Shown in pieces: positions 28,901-43,900 of a stretch of 64,000 bases of DNA. The notes beneath the pieces are model-generated. The model saw only the letters and a program-made list of their open reading frames with translations. It did not search any database and had not been told where the DNA came from. The stretch is taken from positions 43,015,501 through 43,079,500 of the forward strand of contig NC_065886.2 of assembly GCF_932274485.2 (NCBI RefSeq), given 5' to 3'. Numbering within the stretch: the stretch's first letter is position 1; the number at the start of each line of letters is the position of its first letter. The stretch comes from Patella vulgata (taxonomy: Eukaryota > Mollusca > Gastropoda > Patellidae). The position numbers were made by a program, and so were the translations under genes.

Positions 28901-31900
28901 GTTTGGGAATGTGACCTCAAAGATTTGTTGAAGAGAATCCTGTCATCAACCTCTCAAAGACAATAAATAGTAGCCCAATTATTATCTATTCAGATGGTGT
29001 ATTGTATAAGTGTCATATTACACTGCTCTATATTTAGAATGTAACACTAAAGCTAGATGGGTTTGGAATCAGATTCTATGAAATTTGAATAAGAGAATAA
29101 GAAAAACTAATCAAATTAAACACAGAATTAAACAAATTTAATAACAATTTAATAAAATTTAAAAAAATTGATTCAAATATTACATAATGTAATAATAAGC
29201 TTATTAATTTGATGTAATATCTACAGCAGCTTGTCTAAGCCAGGGTATAAAATATCTTACATTATTTTACTCATATACTTTGATATTGACCAATTTGATG
29301 TTAACCAATTAAATGATTTTGGAACTTTTTCTTGGGGAGATAAATATTCACAAGTAAAACAAGGGTTGTTGAGCACATTACGATTGTATAACTCTTGCCA
29401 ATTATATATTGATTTCTATAGAAAGGGGCCAATATCGAAATATTAATGGCCTATTGATCCATCGTACAATACTATTTACGAACTTATCAATTATCAGTAA
29501 AAGAAAATTTGATCCAAAATTATCTATTTTGGTGCAAAAATATGAACATTTACTGATTATTTACATACAGGGAAAAGGTCACCCCAAAACAATCTACATG
29601 TATTTGTTATTTAAAAGAGCTAACTCGCTAATATTTAGGACCTAGAAATTGACACAAATGGTTCGCAACACAAATAATAATGTAATATGAATGTACATAA
29701 ACTGATTTAGTATTTATTGCGCATGCTCTCCAGATAGGAATATGACGTAACCGTTTGAGTTACTTGTGGAATATATCTAGCCCCGTCCTTCTAGTCCCTT
29801 GTTATAAATGGCACTTAAAGGCATTCGTGAACCGATGGTAAAATGTTTATTTTGTCTTACAATCTTATGGAAGCCTATAACTACCATTTATAATTTCTAC
29901 TTTTCGCCCCTTCAAAACACGAAAGTCGAAAAGTGACCTTGAAAGTAGAGACTACATCAACTTCTGAGGCGAAAAGACAACAGTACGACAGCAAGCCAAA
30001 ATCAAAGGTCGCTAATATCGCCATCAATACTAGACTTTATTGTCAATGTCAACAAAACAGTACACCTTTAATAATGTATTATAACAATATTACTTATATT
30101 CTCTGTCACCACAGGGGGATCACGTGGCTAAGTGGGTAAGACGCTAGCTCGCTAGCCTGGAGGTCGGGTGTTCGATCCCTGCATTGGCCGAGAAAGTGCA
30201 TCCAGATTTTCCGGCGTGGTTCTCCCTTGTCAGTGATGCAGGACGGAGGGGCTGACAAGGAAAGCTGTCTAGTCGTTCGGATGGGACGAAAAACCGAGGT
30301 CCCGTGTACACATTGGCGTGCACGTAAAAGATCCCTTGGCAGTTGGAATTCGATATAAGAGTAGGCCGTAGTGCCGCTGTCCGGGCAAAATTTCCCTTAT
30401 AGCACACTGTATGGCGTATGCCCGTCTTCATTAGCCCAGGTTAGGAGCAGAACAGTAGGACGTTAAAACTCCATTTCATTTCATTTCATTTCTGTCACCA
30501 CAGAGTTCTTGATTTGGAAATTTACACGGAAATATTTATTTATGGCTAGGGATATGATATCATATCAGTCTTATCTAAATTAGATCCTGCTTCTTATCTA
30601 AATTATATCCTGGTTATATATATTATATCCAGGATATATATAATATATATAACCAGGATATAATTTAGATAAGAAAGATATGATATCATATCCCTAGCCA
30701 TAAATAAATATTTCCGTGTAAATTTCAACATCAAGAACTCGTAGTATTATTCTTACAATTTCTCGTACAATAGGGGCCACAAGGCAAGAAGTTAGGCCCG
30801 ATATACGCGAACATCAAACCGAGATCTTTGATACATAAACATATAATATTAAGTTTTTTTCAAAACCGGATACAAATTGTTAGAGGGACCACAGCCTTCG
30901 ATCCGATTATCACAAAATTCAAACCCAGGGTGTAACGGTGTATATTTAAACGGTTTTTAAAATCGGGTATAAACTGTAATTTTTGGTACACCCGGGGTCC
31001 ATAATCTAGGAGGTTACAGACCGATATGTGCGAATATGGAAAGAAACAAAAATCCGTGGAATATAGACATATATTTTAAGTTTGATCAAAATAGGATAAA
31101 AAAATTGTGACTTCTACAGTGTCCACAACCTTGGTATTATATACTTTTATACTATTTGCGAACGAGGAGCGGGCAGTTTCAATCCGATTTTCATGAAATT
31201 CGAACTCAACCATCATAAGGGTGGAATGGTGATATGTTAGAACAGCTTTTAATATTGGATAAAATGCCAATATCAAAAGGAACCGCGTGTCCACAAATAA
31301 ATTGTGGACTGACAGGGGCGACTCAATACACGTCCACTTGAAAATATGGGCGTACAAAAATAGCTCAGCATGATAAAACTTGGTTTTTGGAAGACTAAAC
31401 AACTGATTTCAAAGACTTTATATGAAATGAGATTTTTATTTTAGAAATTAAAATGTTAAGTTATTTGATACTCCCACTGGCAGGTTAATAGTTGTCAACG
31501 CTTATGTAATTTATATTAGGGCAATACTACTCAAGACGGACATGTTGTTTAGATCAGCATACCAAGCAATTAAAATCAGTGAACCGGACCAAACCCAAAC
31601 ATCCAAAATTTAGCACTTTTTTCTAGATAGTCCAAGCACTGTATATAACCGTTGTGTTCACACACTGTAACCCAAGTATCTTTTAATCATGCGTATATAC
31701 ATGTAGCCCTGATTTCTTTCACATTTGTTCAATATCAAATCTTCCGTTTACAGAGACACCACTCTGATTATAGCAACATTTCCTCCAAGAATTACACAAC
31801 ACTCAGTGTAAACATTTAGTGCTGCATGCACCTACATGTAGCATGGACCAAAAATATGGCACCAATTGGGCTTAAATTAAGTGTAAATTCAGGTTATAAT

Positions 31901-34900
31901 TCTATTAGCAGGTAAAATGGATTAATGGCACTGCCATATATTTCATATCTTCTTGCTCAAGGACGTTTTCTTCTTGATCAGGTCTGCGATAATTGCTAAA
32001 GGATTTTCCATTTTCAGAATATTTAGGCCAAAGCATTTTGATTTCTAATTGTAGATAAGTAGTTCCTCGAGACTCGTGATCTGTGTTTTGTTTAAAATTT
32101 TAAAACATGAAAATTTGAGCTACATGTAAATTGTAAATATTTTTCTTTTTAAGGTTTTTTTTTGCCTAAGAGATAAGCAATATTTTAATACATTGTAGGT
32201 GTTCCCGAAGGACCAAAATTCAATTGGCATTGGCTTACCTCTGTACTTTTATAATTAAGAGTTCTAGAGGCCTACTGGGAATGTTAAAGTCGTAACAATA
32301 CAGTATTATATCATTAAAATTCGGTAAATTTCTTCTTGCATATGTTGGGGAGGTACATGCAGCAATAAACTTTCTGGATTTTTTTTGCTGCCATGGATAT
32401 ACATAGACTTTGACATGCATGCACTTCCTGTGTTTAGAACAAGTGCATGTACTATGTGTTTCTTTGTGTTTACAAGCAGGCCCTACATTTCGTTAATTTA
32501 TTTACATGAACGTGTATTCACAATGCTCAATTGCAGACCTACATGTAGTTCGCATTTCTTTTTCTGCACACCTTGCGACGGCTTATCGCGAATGATAAAC
32601 GTGCAGATGCTCTTCTTATCAAATTTGTGTATAAATGTTTAAATTGATGCTAACGCTCTGACTGGATATCTTTAAAAAGTAAACAACTCATTTATAAATA
32701 GTTTAAGAAAACTAATGACGCCCATCAACATGCAACTAGATTGAAACTGATGATATATTTGTGTGCCAATAAACTTTTTACAATCTTGACGTCATTACCC
32801 AAAATCAGTAAACTTTAATGTTTATTATGATAAAGAAATTCTGTTTTTTGTGTTCTGAACTGGGATCTGTTTATTTTTGAAACAGAATCAAACTTATTTA
32901 TCTAAAATGAAACTTGTTTCCAGTGACGTTATTAATGAGGAGTCAGAGTACAACAACGAAAATGATGTAACAGAACTGGTCATTATCTAACTGATTATTT
33001 AACATTTAAATTAAGACAACAAAATCAAAACATGAACTGTAAGAAATATCCTGACAAATATACCGTCAGACATTTATTTTTAAACCAGTTTAAAATTGGC
33101 TGGGTTTTTAAGACAGGGTCATAAGCCAATTTAACTATTCTGACCTCTTCGGTCGGAGGTTGGAGTTAGCTGCGCATGGGTAGCTTCGTATTCTTTATTC
33201 GGTCCTTGCACACTTTCGATAAAACTGGCACTGCATAACACCGCAATTTTCCCAGGAATGTAACTTACTGCATACTGCGCATGTCCAAAGCTAGCTAGAG
33301 CCAAGGTTTTTAAGTCAAATCGTTCAAACGGCCAAGATGAATATGTTTAAAATAAAAAGCCTTCTCAAAGACGGGTTGCGAGCTGGTTTTTTTTTTCTAA
33401 ACTGGTTTATTGGCCCCACATTTGCGTTCAGACGACAAAATTAAACATACATTATGCAAGAGCTAAATCTGTCTATTGCAGGTCTTTCTTTAGGCCTGAA
33501 ATGTTATATAAATTATTAATTAGACATTAATTAACCTATCCAGACCATAATCAACTCTAGATGGCATCGCTAGCCTGTGATCTTTAGTGGATTATGAGCC
33601 GATTTACTGCATAACTTTCCTTCACGATTTAACGATTAAATGGATAATCAAGACTATGCTGTTTATCATACTGACTTTAGTAATGATGATCGGGGCTAGG
33701 CGGAAATTTCAATCACTTAGTTCTCGGTTCATCGTGTATCAATTTGAATGAAATTTTCAGCAAATTGCCATTACATTATCTAGTTTTTAACTATTATAGT
33801 GAGAACTGCCAACTCGTTACCGAATCTCCCATAATGTATCTTTAAACTAGTTTAACGATCCCCAGGGTTTTTAAACCAGTTCAACCTAAGCGTTGGAACG
33901 GGCTGTTAGATTCAATTAGATTGAAAAGAGGCCTATCAAAAGATTATACAAACAGTTATTGTGTTGGGTTGTCGATATCATATACAGAGAATGATGAGTT
34001 TTTGATTCATCAAATTCATATCTTTGAAAATACTAAATGAATTTGAACCATTTTTGAATAATTTTCTGTTCAGTGTTTCAACTTTCACAATATTGTGGTT
34101 TGCAAGAAATTCAAAAACCGTCATTTCACGATCAGCAGCTTTAACAGAATGTGAGTGAGAGTTATCAGAATTTTATAATAATGGCGACAGCACTATATGT
34201 TATCAATGTCCATACATTAAAGACATGTTTCTTTTGAGGATACATGTACATGTAATTAGGTTATCTGTCTGACCCACAAAACTCTTTTTGATCTAGAAGT
34301 ATGATATTTGTAATGACTGGAATTACATGTATACACTTAAAGGACAATGATGGTGCCAGTCATTATCACATATGTGAAAGAGCTGGTTAAACACATTCCG
34401 AATATAATTTTAACACAGAGATCATTGGTACGATAGCTGAGTAATACAGGTTTCCTGAGTCGGAAGTGACGAACGGCAAAGGAAAACAAGAGTCATCTCT
34501 CTATATAACTGACTGATGTGACGAGGGCGAATTTCTGCTCACTAATAATTCATTCGAGTATGCAAGTATGCAAATAATTGTGGCTATGTTAAATTTTTAA
34601 ACTGAAAAGTGTATAAAATAGGATGTAATGCTTATGGCAACAACAGAGTTACATGTATAATACGCTTTGATGGTCTCATGGCCTTTAAGGGAGTTGTCTC
34701 AACGATTTCAGCATTCTGATGAAACTAACACGAGAATGGCATTTCATTGTCAACTGGTAGCAATTATAATCCTGTTCAGGAAATAATTCTTCATTTTATC
34801 CGAAAAATTTTAAGTTGAATCTTCCTGTTCATATAGAGATAATGAATTATGTACAACACAATGTCAACACAATGTCAACACAACATGACAGGTATTTTCT

Positions 34901-37900
34901 TCAGTATAAAAACTTTTGTCAAAGGACCCGTGTCGGAAAATTGCATGTGTTGCTATAGAAAAGAAATTACAACATGTTTGTGTCTAGTGGGTGTTAAAAC
35001 CCCATTTCTTTTTCTCTCCCATACTGGTAATACATTGAGTTCTTTGCATGACTGATTATTCATGATGAGAAGACGATAGTCTTCACAACAAATAATCCTA
35101 TATGGATATTGAGGTACATGTATATTGTATTCAAAACTTATGCAGAATCAACAGTCAGTTACATTATCTTTGGTTTCAAATATGACACAGGCTTTAAAAT
35201 ATTATATGTGTGTGTTACATCCAGCAAAATCCAACACAACACATGCTATTTGTTATCTTGTTTTCATTATCAAGTAGCAGTTTACACATTAGATATAAGT
35301 GATAAATATTGTAAGCAATGGAGACTTAAAATTTACATAAATTAAAGCACAGGTATAATTATTTTTAATAGTTTAGGGAAGACAACTTATTGACAAATTC
35401 TACATAAATGGAAGCTGTCGAGAAGGTGTTCAAGAATACAGTAGTTTTATTATCTTCTGGTTCTTTATCCAGGGTGTCACAAACATTTAAATGATAAATT
35501 TTAAATGCTTTTACAAATATTGATGTATCTTTAAGGATTAAATTGAAACTATTTGATACCCTGGTCAAGCCATTACTATATTACTAAAGATACATTATGA
35601 AATAGCTAAATCTGCCTTTTGGACATCTTTTTTTTCTGGCTTCAAATGTTATATAAATTATTATTAAGACATTTACTCATATTACATGCCCATAATCAAA
35701 TCTATAGACTATTGGGTGGCTTGAATATTAATTGGATTACACTATCCGCACTATTTAATTGGTTAACAGAAAAACGGAAAATCAAGACTTTGTATATTAT
35801 CGTAGCAATGACAATCGAGACTATTCAAACATTTATAATATCGCCCAGAATAAAGTAATTTTACTGACACCAGTTCTTTATCTAAATCTTACATGATGCA
35901 TCTTTAAATCTATTTTTTGTCCCCCGCCTTTCGAAGAAAGCAGGGGACTATTAAAATGGGTTCGTCCGTCTGTCTGTCTGTCCGTCTGTCTGTCCTTCTG
36001 TCTGTCTGTCCGTCTGTCTGTCCGTCACACTTTTTGGGACACAATAACTCTCTTCCTAATTGAGCTAGAATGTTCAAACTTGGTGTATGTGTTTATTAGG
36101 TCAATGCCTTGATGGAGTTCGAAGATGAGCATTTTCCGCTTAGGGTAAGCAGAGATAAGCAATTTGATTGGTTGATGCTTTGGGACACGATAACTCTCTT
36201 CCTAATTGGGCTAGAATGTTCAAACTTGGTGTATGTGTTGATTAGGTCAATGCCTTGATGGAGTTCGAAGATGAGCATTTTCCGCTTAGGGTAAGCAGAG
36301 ATAAGCAATTTGATTGGTTGATGCTTTGGAACACGATAACTTTTAATTGAGCTAGAATGTTCAAACTTGGTGTATGTGTTTATTAGGTCAATGCCTTGAT
36401 GGAGTTCGAAGATGAGCATTTTCCGCTTAGGGTAAGCAGAGATAAGCAATTTGATTGGTTGATACTTTGGGGCACGATAACTCTCTTCCTAATTGAGCTA
36501 GAATGTTCAAACTTGGTGTATGTGTTGATTAGGTCAATGCCTTGATGGAGTTCGAAGATGAGCATTTTCCGCTTAGGGTAAGCAGAGATAAGCAATTTGA
36601 TTGGTTGATGCTTTGGGACACGATAACTTTAGTTCTAATTAAGTGAGATTGATGAAACTTGGTGTATAGTTTCATTACAGTAATACCTTGACTAAGTTTG
36701 ATAATGAGCATTTTCTGCTCAGGGTAAGCAGAGCGATACGCAATTTGATTGGTCGAGACTTTGGAAAACAATAACTCTCCTACTTTGATTGTCCCCCGCC
36801 TTTCGAAGAAAGCAGGGAACTATTAAAATGGGTTCGTCCGTCTGTCTGTTTGTCTGTCTGTCCGTTCCGCTTATGGTAAGCAGAAAAAACAAATTGAAAA
36901 AGAAACTATTATAAATTAATTAAATATGTAGTATGCAATAATGAATTGACATTTAATGACAGAAAGAAAACAGTGAACTTTGCACAACTTGCAGCAAGAT
37001 GGAAAATAGATCCGTTGATACAACCAAACTCTAGATCTGTAGGCATAGAGCATGTTTTCCCCTTAATATGCTATAATTATTCCATCAAAAACATTGTATG
37101 CTTAGACTATAAGTAAAGATATACTGTTTGATTGTTCAATACTTTGTAAAAGATAATTTGTGATAAATTTATATGTGTCCTCTAATTATTTTCCTATTTC
37201 GGCGGGGGACATCAGCCTCACTGTTGGCTTGTTTTAATACATGTAACTATACATGTAATTATAGTTGGGCGGCCCATTATGATCTACTTAAAGAGTCATT
37301 ATGCAAGAGCTAAATCTGGCTATTGCCAGTCTTTTTTCTCGCTTCAGATGTTATATGAATTATTATTTCGACATTTATTCACATGACAAGCCTATAATCA
37401 ACTTTCTAGTTAATCAGATGGTTTAGATATTGAATGGATTAGAACATCAGCGCCATATGATAATTTAACGTGAATAAATCGTAGCAATAGTACTTGACAA
37501 TTGAGACTATTTACACTACAATGTATATATCTCATCAAAACTTTAAAGATGCATTATATGTAATGAAGTAATTTGACTCAAATTTTCAGTATATTCATTT
37601 TTCATTATCTATTTTTGAACTACATTATAGCAAGAACATCCAGATCATTATCTAAATCTTACATAATGCATCTTTAATTAAGGAGTATATCTTTATGCCA
37701 GCTGTGCATTTACTTAGAAATATATGAATGAAATATGTTTGTATAAATTTAAAGCATATATAGCTGTTTCATTGTTTTTACAGTATAAAACCTATATTGA
37801 TAGGAAGTCATAACTATATAGGGCACCAGACCGAAACTTGTTGACTTTTGGTTGATCATTAATCATGCAAAGCTTGTGTAAACTTAATTGCTATGCTGGT

Positions 37901-40900
37901 TTGTCTGCCATTCAGGCAATCTACATGTACAATGCAGTTTGGATGTAGCTTCTATCATCACATCTCAACTTTTTGTGTAACAATTGTAGCACCTGTCAAA
38001 GACTGGTCATCAAGTGCAACATTAGTAATCCATATTATCTAAATTTAATCTTTGTACATCAAACTCTTTACATGTAGAGTACATACTTTTAAAACATGGG
38101 TAGTTGTGGTTTGAGTGAGATTACACTATAAAATGTGACTTTGTACACAATTTATGAGAGAGATATGGGCTTTTAACAAACTAGGTCATTTTGGGACTAA
38201 CATGTTTTATTTTAATAATCGCTTGTACACAGGGGTCTTGAGCAGTAGGAGAAAACCAGAGAAATATAGAAATCAAACAAGATTAGACAATCGACTTGAA
38301 TCATCCTCCTTGACCATGCAGTCACCATGATTCACTTCAAATAATCAGTATCTATGGTGCAATCATGAATCATTATTTCTTTGTTTTTTATAAAAATATT
38401 ATAGTATTTGATTGTATTCAATTATTATGTATAGGATATTAACCTACCCCAGGTTGATTGATTGTATTCAATTATTATTATCAATTATTTACTATTGCAC
38501 TGATCAAAAGCTATTATTATCAAATAGCTTTAATTAATATAGAATACTAATAAAGCTACGTATTTGACTATTCTGGGAAAAATATTTAAATTTCAATTAC
38601 TTGTGTTAGCACTGATATAGAATCATAAAATAAAAATGTAACAAATTTTCTTTTTTTAATATAAGAAGATAAAGAATGGCAGCTAAAGTTGTATCTATAA
38701 TTGAAGAAAAATATCAGTAGTGTGGCTGATAAACGGCAAGATAAGACAGTGAATCGTAAAGAGAACTTGGATTAGTAGTTAAGTTGTACGTCTGGAAACT
38801 GACAGAAATATCAGTTGAAATACCCGGTTATATGATAACCAGCAACAAACAATCTTTATACATCATTTAGGGTACCTCTCATTCCTGATAATTCTCTACT
38901 GCTGACCTCTTCTGACGTACATGTAGTACCTCTTCATACCCTGTTGAAAAACGTCTTGTCAAGTTATTTTTTTCTTAAATTAATTGGTAGAGATTCTAAG
39001 ACTGACTATTTACTTCCAGGAATTTGTTCCTCGTTACAATTATATCGTTTTCCAAATATCGTTTTTTGACATAGTAGCTCTTCATACCCTGTTGAAAACT
39101 GTCTTGTCAAGTTATTTTTTTCCCCTTAAATTAATTGGTAGAGATTCTAGACTGACTATTTACTTCCAGGAATTAACCTGTTCCTCGTTACAATTATATC
39201 GCTATCCAAATGTATTTGATAATAATTTTCAAATAAAAATTGGTATTTGGTGTTCTAGAAACATAAAGCATATTCTGCCTTGTATATGATACATGTCAAT
39301 ATGTTATTTTTTTATGAATAATAAATAGGTATATTATTCAAATCTCAATCTAAGAATTTTCATTTATTTTTATTGCCTCCATGATTTTTGGACTTAGACC
39401 ATTAATTCTCTCTCTCCACTGATTTCAGTGTTAAATCCATGCCATTCCTTGGTCTTTAACAGTTATTTGAACATTCTCATGATCTTAAAGATGCATTATG
39501 TAATATTTGGATAAACAACTGACTGTTCTTGCTATAATAGTTCAAAAATAGCTAATGAAAACTGAACATATTGAAAATTTAGTTCAAATTACTTTATTCT
39601 GAGCGAAATTATCACTGTTTGAAGTTTTGACAAGACATAGATTTTATTATTGTTATAATGGTACTTGTTATTCGAGACTTAGCCTTGAGTCACTATTTTT
39701 AAATGAAATCATTGAATGGCAACTATGTTAAAATCCTTGCCATCCGATGGTCTAGAGAGTTGATTAAAGTTAAAGGCATGTCATGTGAAAAAATGTCTAA
39801 ATAATAGTTTACATGTATATAACATTTGAAGCCAAAGATCTGCAATAGGCTGATTTAACTCTTATGTAATGTATCTTTAATCTTTATATAGAGTCCAACA
39901 TGTCACATTCATCTGATAAAGATTTTGAAGGGGGTTGATGATCAGCTGATCGTAATCTGCATTTTGCGAACAATATTTTTTTTCACATCCCCACTAAAAT
40001 CTACTCATATTGATTATTTAACATTTAATAAGGATACAAAGATTAAAAAAGAGGCCCATGAACAGATTTTTTTTTTTTTAACCTTTCATATCATCTGAAT
40101 TCTATGACCAGTGTTGATAAATTTTCAATCCGTCATGTCTTTGTAAATATTGAACATATTGGAACCATTTTTGGACTGTTATTCATGTGCCTTTTTCAGT
40201 CTTGTAGTTTTTTAAGGGATTGACAATCTCTCAAATATCGATCAGTGGCTTTGATATAATGGAACATTGTTGTAGATCTTCAACTGAATTGTGGCTGTGA
40301 AAAAGCAATATTGTACTTTATAAGGGTTAAAAATTGCCCAAACGATGGAGACTTTCTTTAATTAAATGATCAAAACATTTAAAAAAAAAAAAAAAATTTC
40401 TTATTACCGGTATCTGCATAGGTGAATAAAAAACACAAAAACTACAGAATTTACGCATTTTCTGGATCGATGCTATCTAAATTGGAAAATACTAGATAAA
40501 CTGTTAGATATTAGAATTTGTACATTCTTTCCGGGAATTGTAGACAGGAATTCCAACATTCCTCTTTAGAACAATTGTGTAATGGATACCTTTACTCAGA
40601 ATTGGGGGTGAAGAAAGCAATTAACATAGAATCTTGTATGATTGATCAGGAGTGGTTTATTTTATCAGGGAGTCCCTGGTAGTCGAGAGAAACTTGATAT
40701 TTTAATATTGACTGTTAAAAACCACTTACGGACAGACCACCTGTTTATATATCTCAACACTAACGACAGGTACTAACAACACACCTGTTGTAACTCACCT
40801 TTATTACCTCTAGACATAAAAAACATTTTACGCTTTCCGTGTTTTATATTTATAATATGTTTCAATCAGTTTATACAACTTCTGTTTCAACTTTTTGACC

Positions 40901-43900
40901 CTTGGCGTGTTTTTTATAAAAAAGAATATGTGTGCCGTCTGCTCCTGTAAGGCTTTCATCATTTAGAAACCTGTTTCTGGAGCGAGATCAATGATTTACG
41001 ATAATACATGTATGCATTGTCTGCCTGCACTTTTACCAGAAATGTAGACGTATACTTCAGTAATATTTATATAAATGTATCAATGTGTCATTGACTTGGG
41101 CATAATTGTTGTTTGTTTCCACTTAGTTTCATGTTAAAAGAAATACAGTGGCTTACACGTATGTGTGTATGGCCTGGCTCACTAACAAGGAGTTCACAGG
41201 TTCGAATCTGTCCTGCAGTTGGCTGAGAAAATTCCTCAGGATTTTTCAATATTCCCTTGTCAGTAGTACAGTCATTGGAATGGGATGAAAATCTGAGGCC
41301 TGTGTATACAATTGGCAACACGTTAAATCCCCAGACAGTTGGAAATCAAAATGAGAGTAGACTGAAGCACCACTGTCCAGGCATGTTTTCTCTTTGCATG
41401 TCAGTTATGTGATTATCCCAACTGGGCAAAATAGTAAGAAGTTAAACTCCATTTCATTTCACACCAATTCGACTACCTGTAAAAGTGTTTTGCTATGGTT
41501 TGTAAGTAGATGTTAAAATGGCCCTCCCTGTTTGATTATGGTCGAAAATAAATTTGTTGATGGTAGGTGGCATAAAGCTTACACTCTAACTAATTAAAAT
41601 AACACATATCAGATCAACCCTGTATTTAACATTTAATTTTAACTTAAATCAAAGACGTTCTGATTTTATTAATCGTAGGCGTATTCTTACAGACCAATTT
41701 ATGCCGTCTGCCAGCTCGTTTTAAACAAAATGCCATTTCTCTGTTCATGTTTTTGCCGTGTATTATTTCATGTATTTTGTCGTCTGTCATTTCAGGTTTT
41801 GATGTTTTAAAGAAACCACAGATTGATACATTAAATTCTACGCTATATTTAAACAAGGGAGATAATTTAACGCTGACTTGCTCCGGTAATAATGATGTAA
41901 AATGGTATTCTACAGCGCTGGGTGCAGGAGTAAGTTTTTAAAAACCATTATGTTTACAATTTAATGTTACAATAGATTGAATATGAGAGCAGGAAATGTC
42001 ACGCCTCTACCTCTTGGTTTATCTCAATAACCCCCCGTGGCTCTTCTCTCACCTTCCAACCAGACCACTCCCCTTTGCCAAGGCCCTTCTGACTTTGGCA
42101 AATGCTCACTAGTCTGCAGGTTAACAGGTTTAGGGTTGTGTTGGTTGAACTTCTCTTTAAGGTCCTGCTGGTTTGATTTAGCGGCGGACTAGTGACCTAT
42201 GAACAAGTAAACCGCTTTCAAGGCCTCCCAAACGACCCAAAAGGAAGGCGACAGTTGAAGTTATATTATTTTGAATATAAATATCTCAATGAATATGCTA
42301 ATATCTTAATTTATGCAAATTTTTTGATTCAAGTCAAGGTTTCAAGCAGTAGCCAACTAAACGCTGGGCCACACCCACACTTGCATAGTTGTCGAAAAAG
42401 TAGGCCAAGTCTCTTGGACAAAATTTTGTCAAGATCACTAAAGAGTTGACATCCTACGGCTGTGTCGATATTGCTCGGTGAAAAGGAATGGTGTTAAGGA
42501 AATAGCGACCAGCCTGATTTCCGCTGTAATATAATAGCGCTATCGTATCATTGTGAAAAACTGAATGAAAGTTTCAAGATTTCCTAACTAATAAGCTTAG
42601 GTCATGTGATTAAAGATCAAAAGGTCATAGGATTCTTTGAATATGATTTTAATCTTTTGTGGTTTTAATTTCAATTGAGAAATATATTCATTAAAGGAGA
42701 TTTACATTGTGTGTTTGTGATATTTCATAATATCATAACTGAATAATATTTCATAATATCATAACTGAATAATATAGGTCAATTAATGTTAAATTTTCAA
42801 ACTCTGTTATGTTCGACATTATGTTATTTATATTTCACAATTTCGGCCCACAAAGTAACCTAATTTTCCCACATCTGAAGTTAATAATCAGTTGAATGAA
42901 ATGATATACAACTCCAAATATAGTCAAAGTTGTGGTACAGTCGACAGATTTTTATAAGACTTTTATAGACTGAAATGACTAATCAATTGAATGTAATGAT
43001 ATGCAACACCAACTTCAGTTAGAGTTTTGATAGCGTAGGAGACAAAAGACTTTACATGACTGTAATAACTAAAATCTGAGGACACCTTTCCATATCATAA
43101 ACAAAAACTTTTCAAGTGACAAAATTTTTGTAGAAAATAAACATGAGAATAAAGTAATGGACCTTCAAATTTTTTTTTTTTTTCTATATATGTCAATTTG
43201 TCTGAAAATACATGTAGGATAGTGTGGTCTCAGGAACCTCCAAGAAATGTATCAATTTATTAATTATAATTGATCTTGATTCATTCATTTTGCTTTGTGT
43301 AAATGAATATTTGCTTCCTTATCAGTTTTCTGTTCTCTTAAGATCTTATTTTATGTGCTACAATTGGTAAAATCATTTTTGCCCAGTACAAAGCATCATT
43401 GCATTAAATTAGACTACATTAGACTAGAGGTCATTTCAGGTCAGCTGAACACAAACTTGTAAACGATCCTACAAGATCCTACTGTACAGTATCAGAAAGT
43501 TTAAGACTTTTCTGTTTTTGTTGTTCAAGGTGTGACAAGGACATTGATAATCCTCATTCAAGATTTCTTGACTGTTCGTATTTAAAGAATGAAAAATACT
43601 AGACAATAATGATATAGCTTGTCCACTTTCCTTCTACAATTTGTATGTGTGAAAATAACAAGTGACCATATGTTAGTCTCAGAAAAACTTCTTTCCAATT
43701 CTGCATCCATTTGGAAATCTGAAGGTGTACTTGCATTAAAGGGCCATTTAACAGTTTGAAAAAAAATAATTTTGATTCGACGTGATTTCATTATACTTAT
43801 TATTTCATAGGGCATATTCAAATTAGATTCTTTTCTGCATCCATACATGTATCTGGCGATCTAAAAGTATACTTGCATTAAAGGAACATTAGTACTAAGG

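Noticed and set aside
30115-30190. Possible tRNA gene (good A and B boxes)
   Set aside because: It is the head of a SINE with a 13-bp target duplication and a CATTT tail, and the cloverleaf is not maintained.
36096-36771. Three overlapping minus-strand frames with near-identical residues
   Set aside because: They are translations of the 141-146-bp tandem units of the GTCCCCCGCC element.
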